A stretch of DNA of 64,000 nt. It comes from Pontibacter burrus. GTDB lineage: Bacteria > Bacteroidota > Bacteroidia > Cytophagales > Hymenobacteraceae. The stretch spans positions 124,001 through 188,000 of the forward strand of contig NZ_JAAGWD010000006.1 of assembly GCF_010686685.1 (NCBI RefSeq), read 5' to 3'. The position numbers and the translations under genes are program-made. Position 1 is the stretch's first letter. Every line of letters begins with the position of its first letter. Shown here in pieces: positions 47,882 to 56,936 of the stretch. The notes under the pieces are model-generated. The model was not told the DNA's origin and made no database searches. It saw nothing but the letters and a program-made list of their open reading frames with translations.

Positions 47882-50800
47882 ATGCAAGTATCAAGATTAG
47901 AAATTAAAGGCTTTAAGAGTTTTGGCGACCGCGTGGTCATCAACTTCGATGAAGGAATAACAGGAATTGTGGGCCCTAACGGCTGCGGTAAATCTAACGT
48001 AGTAGATGCCATTCGTTGGGTATTGGGTGAGCAGAAAACCCGTAACCTGCGCTCCGATAAAATGGAGAACGTGATATTCAACGGCTCCAAAACACGCAAA
48101 CCGGTGCAGATGGCCGAAGTTTCCATCACCTTTGATAACAACAAAGGCATTCTGCCTACTGAATACTCCCAGGTAACTGTTACACGCCGCTACCACCGCT
48201 CCGGCGATAGCGAATACATGCTGAACGGTGTTCCCTGCCGCCTGAAAGATATCAATGAACTCTTCCTAGATACTGGTATCGGCTCAGATAGCTATGCGAT
48301 CATAGAGTTGAAGATGGTGGACGAGATCCTGAACGATAAGGAAAACTCGCGCCGCCTGCTGTTTGAAGAAGCTGCCGGTATTTCCAAATTCCGTGTCCGT
48401 AAAAAACAGACGCTGAAAAAACTGGAAGAAACTGACGCCGACCTGGAACGCGTTGAAGACGTGTTGTTCGAGATCGGCAAGAACATGAAAACGCTGGAGC
48501 GCCAGGCCAAACAGGCGATAAAGTACTTTCAGTTAAAGGAAGACTATAAGAAGCATAGCCTGGAGTTTGCCCGTCGCAATATAAGCCAGTACCAGCAAAC
48601 CATGGAGCGTCTGGAGCAGGATGTGCAGCGCGAAACTACCCTGAAAGAGGAATATGTTGTTGCTGTAACTGAAGCAGAAGACGCCATTGCCGATCAGAAA
48701 GAAGAACTGAATCGCACGCAGGAACAGCTCGGCGAAATGCAGAAAACCATGCAGGTGCAGACTGCTAAACTGCGCCAGCTGGAAAACGATATTAAATTAA
48801 AAGCGGAAAGAAGCACCTACCTGAAAGAGCGCATCACGCAGCTTCGCCAACAGATAAGCCAGGATGCATCGAACGTAGAACATATACAGGACAGTATAGT
48901 GGAGCTACGTGAAGAACTGGAAGCTGTGCAGGAGCAGTTTGGTACTGCCGAAGAGCAGGTTCAGGCGCTAAGAGAGCAGCTGCAAGAGGCAAACGAACAG
49001 AAGCAAGCATTACAGGATTCTTTCCAAGACCTGAGCCTGCAGCACCGCGACAAGCAGAACGCTGTTTTCCAGCACCACAAGCAACTGGAGATAAGCAATG
49101 TGCAGATACAATCCATAGTTGCTGACCTGGAGCGCATGGAACAGCAACAGCTTACTGCCGATGAAGATGCGCAACTACTGGCAGAACAATTACAGGAAGC
49201 GCAGGAGCTTTTAGAAAATACAACTACTGAACTGGTAAACCTGCAAGCAAAAGAAGAAATACTGCTGCAAAACATTGAGAAAACGGAGCAGGAAATAGAG
49301 GCCCTAAAAGAGCAGCTTGTAAACCTGAACCGTACCCGAGATGCCAAGCAAAACCAGTATCAGCTGACCAAATCGCTTGTTGAGAACATGGAGGGCTTTC
49401 CAGAGGCGATCAAGTTTCTTGCGCAGTCCGGCGACTGGCAAAAGCCTGCTCCTCTCCTTTCGGATATTATAGTTTGTGAACCTGAGTATAAAGGGCTTGT
49501 AGAGAGCTACCTGGAGCCTTACATGAACTTCTTTGTAGTGGATGAGCTGCAGGATGCCTTGCATGCTGTGAAGCTGCTAAAGAGCCAGAATAAAGGCCGC
49601 GCAAACTTTATCATTCTTTCAGAGATTGAAGAATTGGAGCCAACAGCCACCTTTACGGAAGGCGAACTGAAGGCTGCATATGAGGTAGTAAAAGCCGACA
49701 AGAAATATAGCGACCTGTTGAAGTACATGCTCAACAATGTATACATCAGCGATGAAGTTGACCTGTACGATATCGACTATAAAACTATACTGCTGAAAGA
49801 CGGCTCAGCCATTAAAAAGCCGTTGAGCTTAACCGGTGGTTCGGTTGGCGTGCTGGACGGAAACCGTTTAGGCCGCAAAAAGAACCTGGAAGATTTAGCA
49901 GTTGAGGTTGCAGAGCTTGAGAAACAAACGGACCTGCTGCAAAGCCGCGTTAATACCCAGCAGCAAATTCTATTAAACTATAAGGGTGAGTCACAGAAGG
50001 ACCGTATAAAAGAACTGGAACGTGAAGTTGCCAAGCAACAACAGGAATTATTAACGATCCGCATCCGGCACGAGCAACACCAGCAGAACCGCCATAACTA
50101 TACCCAAAAGAAGGAAGAGTTACTACAGCGCAAAAGCGAACTCAGCAAACTTGCTTTAGAAATGTCGCCTGTGGCTGAAACAGACCAACTGGAACTGAAG
50201 CGCCTGGAAGAAGAGCTGGCCGTTTATACATCGCAACTGAACCGCCAGCAGGAACAGATTACCGTGATAAACGGCATGTATAACCAGGAGAATATCCAGT
50301 TTCACCATCTCAAAAACCGCTTTGCGAGCTTACAACAGGAGATCAGTTATAAGCAGAAAACGGTTGAAACAAACCAGGAGCGCATCGAAAACCTGAAGCA
50401 GGAAATGGCGAAGGCTGAGGATGAAATAACGATAGCCAACTCATTTATAGAGGAGAACGAAGCTATAGTTGAACAGATGATTGAAGCCCGCCGGGAGTTT
50501 GGCTACGAACTGGAGGAAATAGAAAAGAAATACTTCAGCCTGCGTGGGGAGTTGGATGAGAAAGACAAAATGATCCGCGAACTGCAGCGCAAACGCCAGA
50601 ACGCAGATGAACTCCTGATGCGCATGCAGCAAACCCTGAATGATACTAAAATCAAGCTGGTGTCGGTGCAGGAGCGTCTGGCAGTGGAGTTTAACATCGA
50701 AACCACCGACCTGCAACTGCCAGCCGATGAAACTATAGAAATGGTTACCGAAGACTTGGGTAAGTATATTTCTGAGCTGCGCACTGCGATAGATAAAATG

Positions 50801-51403
50801 GGCCCTGTTAATGCTATGGCCGCAGAAGCTTATGTGGAGATAGAAGAACGTAACAAGTTTATTACAGAGCAACGCAACGACCTGGTTAACGCTAAAAACA
50901 CGCTAATCGATACCATCAACGAAATCGATACGGTAGCTAAGGAGAAATTCCTAGAGTCGTTTAACCAGATCAAGAGCAACTTTATACGCGTGTTCCGCAG
51001 CCTGTTTACCGACGAAGACAACTGCGACCTGGTCATTACAGATCCAAGTAACCCGTTGGATTCGCGCATCGAGATCATGGCGCAACCAAAAGGCAAGCGT
51101 CCGTTAACTATAAACCAGCTTTCGGGTGGGGAGAAAACGCTGACGGCCATTTCACTGTTGTTTGCAATCTACCTGCTGAAGCCTGCTCCGTTCTGTATCT
51201 TTGATGAAGTGGATGCACCGCTGGATGATGCTAACATTGACAAGTTTAACAACATCATCCGTACTTTCTCCAACGACTCGCAGTTTATAGTTGTAACGCA
51301 CAACAAACGCACCATGGCCTCAACCGATGTAATGTATGGTATCACCATGATTGAAGCTGGTATCTCCAGAGTTATCCCGGTAGACTTGAGACAGATCGCT
51401 TAA
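47882..51403 (+). CDS. smc: Chromosome segregation protein SMC
   Basis: 1173 residues, a condensin ATPase. The N-terminal head has Walker A GPNGCGKSN at 31-39, and the C-terminal head has the LSGGEKTLTA signature and Walker B FCIFDEVDAPLDDAN. Long coiled coils flank a hinge at about 500-680 (FPEAIKFLAQSGDWQKPAPLLSDIIVCEPEYKGLVESYLE). With ScpA and ScpB it organises and segregates the chromosome. The first 2.6 kb contain no CTATAG palindrome, the last third contains two. A terminator follows. Confidence 0.98.
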   Translation: MQVSRLEIKGFKSFGDRVVINFDEGITGIVGPNGCGKSNVVDAIRWVLGEQKTRNLRSDKMENVIFNGSKTRKPVQMAEVSITFDNNKGILPTEYSQVTVTRRYHRSGDSEYMLNGVPCRLKDINELFLDTGIGSDSYAIIELKMVDEILNDKENSRRLLFEEAAGISKFRVRKKQTLKKLEETDADLERVEDVLFEIGKNMKTLERQAKQAIKYFQLKEDYKKHSLEFARRNISQYQQTMERLEQDVQRETTLKEEYVVAVTEAEDAIADQKEELNRTQEQLGEMQKTMQVQTAKLRQLENDIKLKAERSTYLKERITQLRQQISQDASNVEHIQDSIVELREELEAVQEQFGTAEEQVQALREQLQEANEQKQALQDSFQDLSLQHRDKQNAVFQHHKQLEISNVQIQSIVADLERMEQQQLTADEDAQLLAEQLQEAQELLENTTTELVNLQAKEEILLQNIEKTEQEIEALKEQLVNLNRTRDAKQNQYQLTKSLVENMEGFPEAIKFLAQSGDWQKPAPLLSDIIVCEPEYKGLVESYLEPYMNFFVVDELQDALHAVKLLKSQNKGRANFIILSEIEELEPTATFTEGELKAAYEVVKADKKYSDLLKYMLNNVYISDEVDLYDIDYKTILLKDGSAIKKPLSLTGGSVGVLDGNRLGRKKNLEDLAVEVAELEKQTDLLQSRVNTQQQILLNYKGESQKDRIKELEREVAKQQQELLTIRIRHEQHQQNRHNYTQKKEELLQRKSELSKLALEMSPVAETDQLELKRLEEELAVYTSQLNRQQEQITVINGMYNQENIQFHHLKNRFASLQQEISYKQKTVETNQERIENLKQEMAKAEDEITIANSFIEENEAIVEQMIEARREFGYELEEIEKKYFSLRGELDEKDKMIRELQRKRQNADELLMRMQQTLNDTKIKLVSVQERLAVEFNIETTDLQLPADETIEMVTEDLGKYISELRTAIDKMGPVNAMAAEAYVEIEERNKFITEQRNDLVNAKNTLIDTINEIDTVAKEKFLESFNQIKSNFIRVFRSLFTDEDNCDLVITDPSNPLDSRIEIMAQPKGKRPLTINQLSGGEKTLTAISLLFAIYLLKPAPFCIFDEVDAPLDDANIDKFNNIIRTFSNDSQFIVVTHNKRTMASTDVMYGITMIEAGISRVIPVDLRQIA

Positions 51404-51424
51404 CCTATAGGTAAACTATAAAAT

Positions 51425-51460
51425 AAAAAGGCTCCCGAACTATAGTTTGGGAGCCTTTTT
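51425..51460. terminator. Terminator of smc with AACTATAGTT in its loop
   Basis: A 12-bp stem AAAAAGGCTCCC / GGGAGCCTTTTT, whose 12-base loop is g-AACTATAGTT-t, itself a palindrome that extends the hairpin. It also serves the convergent YjbR gene on the minus strand. Confidence 0.9.
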
Positions 51461-51479
51461 AATGCAAGCAACTATAGTT

Positions 51480-51830
51480 CTAAACTATAGCATCAATCTC
51501 TTTCTGTGTTTTCTTAGGCAATTTTGCTTTTACTAAACCATAGCTCTGCTTAACATAATTATTCCACTCAGCATCAGTAAGAACACTCCACTCCTGCACA
51601 TTCACCCATTTGTTACGAGCCATATAAGGTGCTGGAATAATACCCGGCCTGGCTACCATTCCATCAAACTCTTCGTCAGTCACTTTAAACGAAACCGAGT
51701 GAGGCGGATCTATACTGGTTACACAGAACATCTTTTCACCAACTAAAAAGCAAAGGTCTGCCCCCCACTTAATATCTTCTGTTACACCCGGTAAAGCCAG
51801 GCACAGCGCACGCAGTTCTTCTATATTCAC
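51480..51830 (-). CDS. MmcQ/YjbR family protein (second in the window)
   Basis: 116 residues with the YjbR pattern: MNIEELRALCLALPGVTEDIKWGADLCFLVGEKMFCVTSI and YMARNKWVNVQEWSVLTDAEWNNYVKQSYGLVKAKL. It shares the fold of the protein at 9966-10319 but belongs to the other subtype (LALPGVTED). Its last codons before the stop (GAT GCT ATA GTT TAG) contain a CTATAG palindrome. Function unknown. Confidence 0.86.
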   Translation of the reverse strand: MNIEELRALCLALPGVTEDIKWGADLCFLVGEKMFCVTSIDPPHSVSFKVTDEEFDGMVARPGIIPAPYMARNKWVNVQEWSVLTDAEWNNYVKQSYGLVKAKLPKKTQKEIDAIV

Positions 51831-51862
51831 TTTCTAACTTTTTAACTTCCCAACTTTCTAAC

Positions 51863-52414
51863 TTACCGCACTCCGTTCTCCGGAAACTTGGCTGTTTTCG
51901 TACGATAGAATGCCATGATCTTCTCCAGATCAGCTTCAATATCGCCAGTAGGGTAAATAGTTGGGCCAACACCGGCTTCTTTCTTGGCATAATCCAGGTA
52001 ACCTAAAACTATAGGTACGCCTGCCCCTAAGGCAACATAATAAAAGCCACGGCGCCAGCGAGGTTGGTATTTACGCGTGCCTTCCGGTGTTACCAGCACA
52101 CACATATCGCCCGGCGTTTCATTGAAAATACGCACCATGGCATCAACCATTCTGGTATTTTTAGAACGGTCTATAGGCAGGGCTCCCATTGCCTTGAGCA
52201 ATGGCCCGAATGGGAAAGCCATGAATTCTTTTTTAATAGTGAAGCGGATCGGAGCTTCCATCAGGTAAAATGCAGCACGGGCGTAAATAAAATCCCAGTT
52301 ACTGGTGTGCGGTGCAGCCACCATTACACAGCGGCGATTCTCAGGAGTCAGGTTGCCATTCAGTTTCCAGCCGGCAACTTTAAAGATTAGTTTTGCTAAA
52401 AGTTTTCCAAACAT
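51863..52414 (-). CDS. 1-Acyl-sn-glycerol-3-phosphate acyltransferase family protein
   Basis: 183 residues of the PlsC/LPLAT fold. The catalytic HX4D motif is HTSNWD (about residue 35), and the GALPIDRSKNTRMVDAMV and CVLVTPEGTRKYQPRWRRGFYYVALGAGVPIVL segments are the other blocks. It would acylate lysophosphatidic acid or related lipids at the inner membrane. Smaller than PlsC, it belongs to a short subgroup of uncertain substrate. Minus-strand neighbour of the YjbR gene. Confidence 0.85.
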   Translation of the reverse strand: MFGKLLAKLIFKVAGWKLNGNLTPENRRCVMVAAPHTSNWDFIYARAAFYLMEAPIRFTIKKEFMAFPFGPLLKAMGALPIDRSKNTRMVDAMVRIFNETPGDMCVLVTPEGTRKYQPRWRRGFYYVALGAGVPIVLGYLDYAKKEAGVGPTIYPTGDIEADLEKIMAFYRTKTAKFPENGVR

Positions 52415-52504
52415 GTGGGTGTGTACAGATATGCAGCTGCTAATATAGCTGCAACAGCTTATTTAATAAAATCAAGCTGTATAAATACACACATTACGGC
52501 GCAA

Positions 52505-53137
52505 TTACAAACCAATTTTTATTACGTGCGCCCTCTTACGCAATAAATACGACTGAAAGCCTACACCTACCAATGGCCCCATGGTGGTATAAACTTTATC
52601 GTCCTTGCTCTGCCTGAAATACCGGAAAGATAACATTGGCTCAATGGAAAACTTTTCGTTGAAAAAGAAAGCATACCCAACCGATAGCGTTCCTTCTAGC
52701 AGGTTAGACTGAAAGCCATCAGAGAAGCTATGTTTACCTAAACCAACACCTGCCTCACCAAACACACCATTAATCAGGTAATAGCGCACAAAAGGGCCGC
52801 CCAGAAAATAAGTCTTCCTGAAAGGCTCCTGCTCCGGATCAGAAGTTATTTTTGTGCTTTCATGGTAGAGATTCAAATTCAGGCCAATGGCAAGATCGTT
52901 CATGATAAAATAGCCGTTTTTAGCATTCAGGTTCGCCTGTATTTTAAGCCCATCCTCCTTCACACCCGTCGTGTTATGCAGGTTATCAGATGTTTTGTAG
53001 GCAAAGCCGCTGGCTGATCCACCAAGTAATATAGAGCCATGTTTTACCTTAGCCCGGAACATAAAACTCTCATTCTCCTGTGCAAATACAAAAACCGTAA
53101 TTAGCAGAAAAAGTACCAGCAGTATAACTTGCTTCAT
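52505..53137 (-). CDS. Outer-membrane beta-barrel protein (hypothetical)
   Basis: 210 residues. Signal peptide QVILLVLFLLITVFVFAQ, then alternating strands (GSILLGGSASGFAYKT, YFIMNDLAIGLNLNLYH, GEAGVGLGKHSF, FSIEPMLSFRYFRQ) typical of an 8-stranded OmpA/OmpW-like barrel. No family name can be assigned. It is a single gene with AT-rich flanks. Confidence 0.7.
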   Translation of the reverse strand: MKQVILLVLFLLITVFVFAQENESFMFRAKVKHGSILLGGSASGFAYKTSDNLHNTTGVKEDGLKIQANLNAKNGYFIMNDLAIGLNLNLYHESTKITSDPEQEPFRKTYFLGGPFVRYYLINGVFGEAGVGLGKHSFSDGFQSNLLEGTLSVGYAFFFNEKFSIEPMLSFRYFRQSKDDKVYTTMGPLVGVGFQSYLLRKRAHVIKIGL

Positions 53138-53315
53138 AAAATGTAAGGTGATTTATGGATATACCCTTTTACGAAGCATAAATAATAAGATTCGAATTTT
53201 AACTATAATTTTTACAAATTAATATAATACAAACTATAGATAAGGATCTACTAATATTATAATTATATAATCAGCTATTGTTGCGGTTTAAAACTATAGA
53301 ACAACACGATAAGGT

Positions 53316-54080
53316 TTACTTTCCAAGTAAGTGCTTTAAGTGCCTTTCCAGGTGCAAAGTGTAGCGATATCCTATATCAAAGAGTTCGTCGGCCTTACGG
53401 TAGCTCATAAGCCGGTAATATTTCAATTCAGGTGGCTCAATCAGGAAATCACATAGGTGCAGGCGCATTTTAACGTTGTTAGTGATAGCAAGGTGTGCTG
53501 TGCGTTCTACTATGCTCCGGAGGGTGGTTACTTTTGCCTGATGATTGATCGGGTTAACGTGTACCCCAATCTTTATATCACAGTTCTGATGCAGCGGATC
53601 TAAGGGCAAGTTATTCAGTAAACCTCCATCGTTGAGTAGTTTACCCTGATAAGAGATTGGGTGGTATAGTATAGGCACTGCAGAGGATGCTATCAGTGGC
53701 TTGATAATTTCGCCGGTAGAGAAATAAACGGTAACCCCTTCGTTCATTTCTGTAGCACTAATGATAACCGGAATCTTAAGTTCTTCAAAAGTAATATGGG
53801 CGCCGAGGTATTTATTGTATAGTTTCTCTACTTCATCCAAATGCAGCAAACCAGCCTCACCAATTGCGGGGCGAATGATCTTAAAAATACTCAGCTCTTT
53901 TATAAGCTTCAGAATCTCAACAGGACTATAGCCCGCCGCATAAAACACCGAAACTATAGCCCCGGAACTTACTCCGGAAAATATGGATACTTTTATGCCA
54001 AGTTCATCAAAAGCTTTTAAGACGCCCAAGTGGGCAATTCCACGCGCTCCCCCACCCGATAATGCTAAGCCAACCTTCAC
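53316..54080 (-). CDS. Patatin-like phospholipase
   Basis: 254 residues. Oxyanion loop GGGARG at 9-14, nucleophile Ser38 in GVSSG (36-40) and catalytic Asp151 in DGG. These are the serine-aspartate dyad of patatins, which hydrolyse acyl chains from lipids. No signal peptide, so probably cytoplasmic. It is 3 bases after the MBL hydrolase gene and cotranscribed with it. Confidence 0.9.
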   Translation of the reverse strand: MKVGLALSGGGARGIAHLGVLKAFDELGIKVSIFSGVSSGAIVSVFYAAGYSPVEILKLIKELSIFKIIRPAIGEAGLLHLDEVEKLYNKYLGAHITFEELKIPVIISATEMNEGVTVYFSTGEIIKPLIASSAVPILYHPISYQGKLLNDGGLLNNLPLDPLHQNCDIKIGVHVNPINHQAKVTTLRSIVERTAHLAITNNVKMRLHLCDFLIEPPELKYYRLMSYRKADELFDIGYRYTLHLERHLKHLLGK

Positions 54081-54083
54081 AGG

Positions 54084-54929
54084 CTACAATTCGCTAAGGC
54101 TGAATGTTTCTTTCAGGCGCACGCCTTTCTCGGTGTGCTGTACAGTGCAGCATTCGTTAACTGCATCGTGCTCAAAAAAGAGGATATAATTCTCATCTGC
54201 CGCCTTGTTCATGAAAGCTGCTTTCTCATCCAGTGTCAGCAATGGCCTGGTATCATACCCCATTACATAAGGTAACGGAATATGCCCGATAGATGGCAGT
54301 AAATCGGCCATGTATACCAGTTTGTGTCCTTTATAGTTAAGTACTGGTAACATCATTTTATCGGTATGCCCATTCATATACAACACTTCATCAAACTGTG
54401 AGATACCTGAAGCCTGATTAGGTTCTAAAAACTTCAGATGCCCGCTTTCCTGCATCGGCAATATGTTTTCTTTCAGGAAAGAGGCTTTTTCACGTTGATT
54501 TGGTTCTGTTGCCCACTTCCAATGGTCAGCATTAGACCAATAGGTAGCGTTCGGGAAAACAAGTTCCAGGGCACCTTCTGTGTTTTTATACTGAACACCG
54601 CCACCACAATGGTCGAAGTGCAGGTGTGTCAGGAACATATCAGTAACATCTTCTGGAGCAAATCCGGCTTTTTTCAGCGAGCTTTTCAGGGAAGCCTCCC
54701 CGTGAAGGTAATAATGGCTGAAGAACCTGGCATCCTGTTTGTCTCCAATCCCGTTATCGATCAGGATCAGGCGGTCGCCATCTTCAATCAATAAGCAACG
54801 CATAGCCCAGGCACAAAGGTTATTCTCGTCTGCAGGGTTGGTGCGCTGCCAGATTGTTTTAGGAACAACACCGAACATGGCACCACCATCCAGCTTAAAA
54901 AATCCTGTATCAATAACGTGAAGCTTCAT
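54084..54929 (-). CDS. Metallo-beta-lactamase fold hydrolase
   Basis: 281 residues. Metal site HLHFDHCGG (His102, His104, Asp106, His107) and later NGHTDKM. The YMADLLP strand follows. MBL proteins with GAMFGVVPKTIWQ are often lactonase-like (AHL-lactonase subgroup). The exact substrate is unknown. It is the first gene of a two-gene operon with the patatin gene. Confidence 0.88.
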   Translation of the reverse strand: MKLHVIDTGFFKLDGGAMFGVVPKTIWQRTNPADENNLCAWAMRCLLIEDGDRLILIDNGIGDKQDARFFSHYYLHGEASLKSSLKKAGFAPEDVTDMFLTHLHFDHCGGGVQYKNTEGALELVFPNATYWSNADHWKWATEPNQREKASFLKENILPMQESGHLKFLEPNQASGISQFDEVLYMNGHTDKMMLPVLNYKGHKLVYMADLLPSIGHIPLPYVMGYDTRPLLTLDEKAAFMNKAADENYILFFEHDAVNECCTVQHTEKGVRLKETFSLSEL

Positions 54930-54930
54930 T

Positions 54931-55130
54931 GTTAGAAAGTTAAAAAGTTGGGAAGTTAGAAAGGTAGAAACGTGGAATAAAACCTATAGTTTGAAATGAA
55001 GAGACTATCTTTTTATGATTGCTTAAACTTATACAATCAACTGGGCCAATATATCAAAACAAAAAGAGGTAACAAAACCGGAGCTCCATTACCTCTTTAA
55101 CTTTCTAACTTCTAAACTTTTTAACTCTCC
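54931..55130. repeat. TTTCTAACTTTTTAACTTCC simple repeat and inverted copies
   Basis: The word AAAGTTAAAAAGTTGGGAAG at 54936-54955 is the reverse complement of 51834-51852, and CTTTCTAACTTCTAAACTTTTT recurs near 55098-55122. Such words also lie near 41475-41495. They flank gene ends and starts in this part of the window. Meaning unknown. Confidence 0.55.
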
Positions 55131-56071
55131 AACACCACTCCCATATCCGAGAATTTCTCGATACGCTGCATGATGCGCTCTTCCGTATCCAATGACTCCA
55201 ATTCATCGAGCAGCTTTATAATTTCGCGCTTCATGGTTTTCATCATTTTATCCGGCTCTGTGTGCGCACCGCCAAGTGGCTCTTTTATTATGCCATCAAT
55301 AAGCTTATGCTGCAGCATATCTTTAGCCGTTAGCTTAAGGGCTTCTGCTGCCTGCTCTTTATAGTTCCAGCTTCTCCAAAGTATAGATGAGCAAGATTCA
55401 GGAGAGATAACAGAGTACCAGGTATTCTCCAGCATCATCACTTTGTCACCTATGGCGATGCCCAACGCACCACCCGAAGCACCTTCGCCTATAATGATGC
55501 AGATAACCGGTACCTTCAGCATGAACATCTCTTTCAGGTTACGGGCAATTGCCTCTCCCTGCCCGCGCTCTTCAGCCTCCAAACCCGGAAATGCACCTGG
55601 TGTATCAATAAGCGTTACGATTGGTCTACCAAACTTTTCAGCCATTTTCATCAGGCGAAGCGCCTTACGATAGCCTTCTGGGTTAGCCATACCGAAGTTA
55701 CGTAGCTGGCGCTGCTTTGTATTACGGCCCTTCTGCTGACCGATAAACATGATGCTACGGCCATCTATTTCACCAAAACCTCCTACCATGGCTTTATCAT
55801 CACCTACAGTACGGTCACCATGAAGTTCAACAAACTTATCGGTGATGCCATTAATATAATCAAGTGTATAGGGTCTGTCTGGATGGCGGGAAAGTTGCAC
55901 GCGCTGCCAACGGGTAAGATTGGCATACGTCTCCTTTTTCAGGTTCTTTATTTTTTCTTCCAGAGCCTTTACCGCCTCCGAAACGTCTACCTGGCTCTCG
56001 CTGGCCAGCTTTTTCATTTCTTGCAGTTTTCCTTCTAAGGCGGCAATTGGTTGTTCGAAATCTAAAAGCAT
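55121..56071 (-). CDS. accA: Acetyl-CoA carboxylase carboxyltransferase subunit alpha
   Basis: About 316 residues from ATG 56071. Carboxyltransferase alpha half of acetyl-CoA carboxylase, making malonyl-CoA for fatty acid synthesis. [58 protein letters not shown] and [31 protein letters not shown] are family blocks. The ORF extends to 56098, but a TAAATTTG -7 element lies at 56096-56103 and ATG 56071 gives [16 protein letters not shown], the normal start. The partner accD is elsewhere. Confidence 0.96.
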   Translation of the reverse strand: MLLDFEQPIAALEGKLQEMKKLASESQVDVSEAVKALEEKIKNLKKETYANLTRWQRVQLSRHPDRPYTLDYINGITDKFVELHGDRTVGDDKAMVGGFGEIDGRSIMFIGQQKGRNTKQRQLRNFGMANPEGYRKALRLMKMAEKFGRPIVTLIDTPGAFPGLEAEERGQGEAIARNLKEMFMLKVPVICIIIGEGASGGALGIAIGDKVMMLENTWYSVISPESCSSILWRSWNYKEQAAEALKLTAKDMLQHKLIDGIIKEPLGGAHTEPDKMMKTMKREIIKLLDELESLDTEERIMQRIEKFSDMGVVLES

Positions 56072-56095
56072 ATTTTTATCGCTGATAATTCGGTA

Positions 56096-56103
56096 CAAAT
56101 TTA
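56096..56103 (-). promoter_or_regulatory. -7 element of accA
   Basis: TAAATTTG on the minus strand matches TAnnTTTG and sits about 25 bases before the ATG at 56071. Confidence 0.55.
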
Positions 56104-56227
56104 ACTAATTATCCAAACTCACGCAGCGAAGAATAAAAATATACTTGCTACTTTAAAATAAATGCAGTGTGTTACAGCAAATTAGGTTTTTTACATCAAA
56201 ATATAGTGCGAAAAATATGCTTAGGTG

Positions 56228-56258
56228 TTGCAGAATCCGAAATTACGCTATACATTTG
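56228..56258 (+). promoter_or_regulatory. Promoter of the tRNA-Asp genes
   Basis: TTG at 56228-56230, 20 bases, then TACATTTG at 56251-56258. This is a good match to the Bacteroidota -33/-7 consensus. Transcription should start near 56264, about 32 bases before the first tRNA. Confidence 0.7.
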
Positions 56259-56295
56259 CATCACTTTAACGAACAGCGTTAGGGAAAACAAAGTT

Positions 56296-56369
56296 GGTCC
56301 GGTAGTTCAGTTGGTTAGAATGCCGCCCTGTCACGGCGGAGGTCGCGGGTTCGAGTCCCGTCCGGACCG
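56296..56369 (+). tRNA. tRNA-Asp (anticodon GTC), copy 1
   Basis: 74-nt cloverleaf. The acceptor arms GGTCCGG and CCGGACC pair fully; D-arm contains AGTTCAGTTGGTTAGAAT, anticodon loop CTGTCAC flanked by CCGCC/GGCGG and T-loop GGTTCGAGTCCC with stem CGGG/CCCG. Discriminator G follows. CCA is not encoded, so it must be added. The sequence is identical to the second copy. Confidence 0.97.
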
Positions 56370-56425
56370 CAGATTATCTGCGGTAAACGCAAGTAGAGCA
56401 AAAGGCTCTTCTATTTCAAATTATT

Positions 56426-56499
56426 GGTCCGGTAGTTCAGTTGGTTAGAATGCCGCCCTGTCACGGCGGAGGTCGCGGGTTCGAGTCCCGTCCGGACCG
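56426..56499 (+). tRNA. tRNA-Asp (anticodon GTC), copy 2
   Basis: An identical 74-nt tRNA 56 bases after copy 1, in the same orientation, with the same discriminator base. The two probably form one transcript. The 56-base spacer has two short dyads (GCAGATTATCTGC and AGAGCAAAAGGCTCT). Confidence 0.97.
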
Positions 56500-56506
56500 C
56501 TCTTGC

Positions 56507-56544
56507 AAAGAGCCCTTGAATTGGTTTTCAAGGGCTCTTTTGTT
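56507..56544 (+). terminator. Terminator of the tRNA-Asp pair
   Basis: Perfect 14-bp stem AAAGAGCCCTTGAA / TTCAAGGGCTCTTT, a 6-base loop and a T-rich tail, 8 bases after copy 2. Confidence 0.9.
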
Positions 56545-56936
56545 TTACGCAGGATTTACGGGATTGAACGGATGAACAGGACTTCTCTCCTGTTGTCACT
56601 CCAGCTACTGACAACCTAGCTACTTTGCCCGTTGCATCAGATATTTGCCCGTAAAGCTATGTAGTGATCGTACTCTTCCGGCTCGGGAATTATTCCCGTC
56701 TCTTCTTATGAGGTCGTGTCTGTGACTTAGCCTGGCGAGCAAGCCAAACTTCTGCCGGCATATACGATTAGCTGCCCTATAGAACTATAGCCAGTTCCTG
56801 CTCACACTGAAATTCTTTCAATTTAGACTCAGCCAACTACAGCTAAAACTTCATCTCCCATCCCAACTAACAGATGAAGAGGTAGTGAGACAGGGATGGT
56901 TAGTGGCGACCATAGCAAAGACCTAGAAATCCTGGA
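56545..56936. other. Gene-free region between the tRNAs and the polysaccharide cluster
   Basis: About 390 bases with no supportable gene. It starts with a CAGGATTTACGGGATTGAACGG word, a dispersed Bacteroidota intergenic repeat type, and contains a doubled CTATAG (CCTATAGAACTATAGCC, near 56777). Otherwise unremarkable. It marks the boundary between housekeeping genes and the glycosyltransferase cluster. Confidence 0.6.

Noticed and set aside
56167-56448. 93-codon frame across the tRNA region
   Set aside because: It covers a tRNA gene and its promoter and has no protein features.
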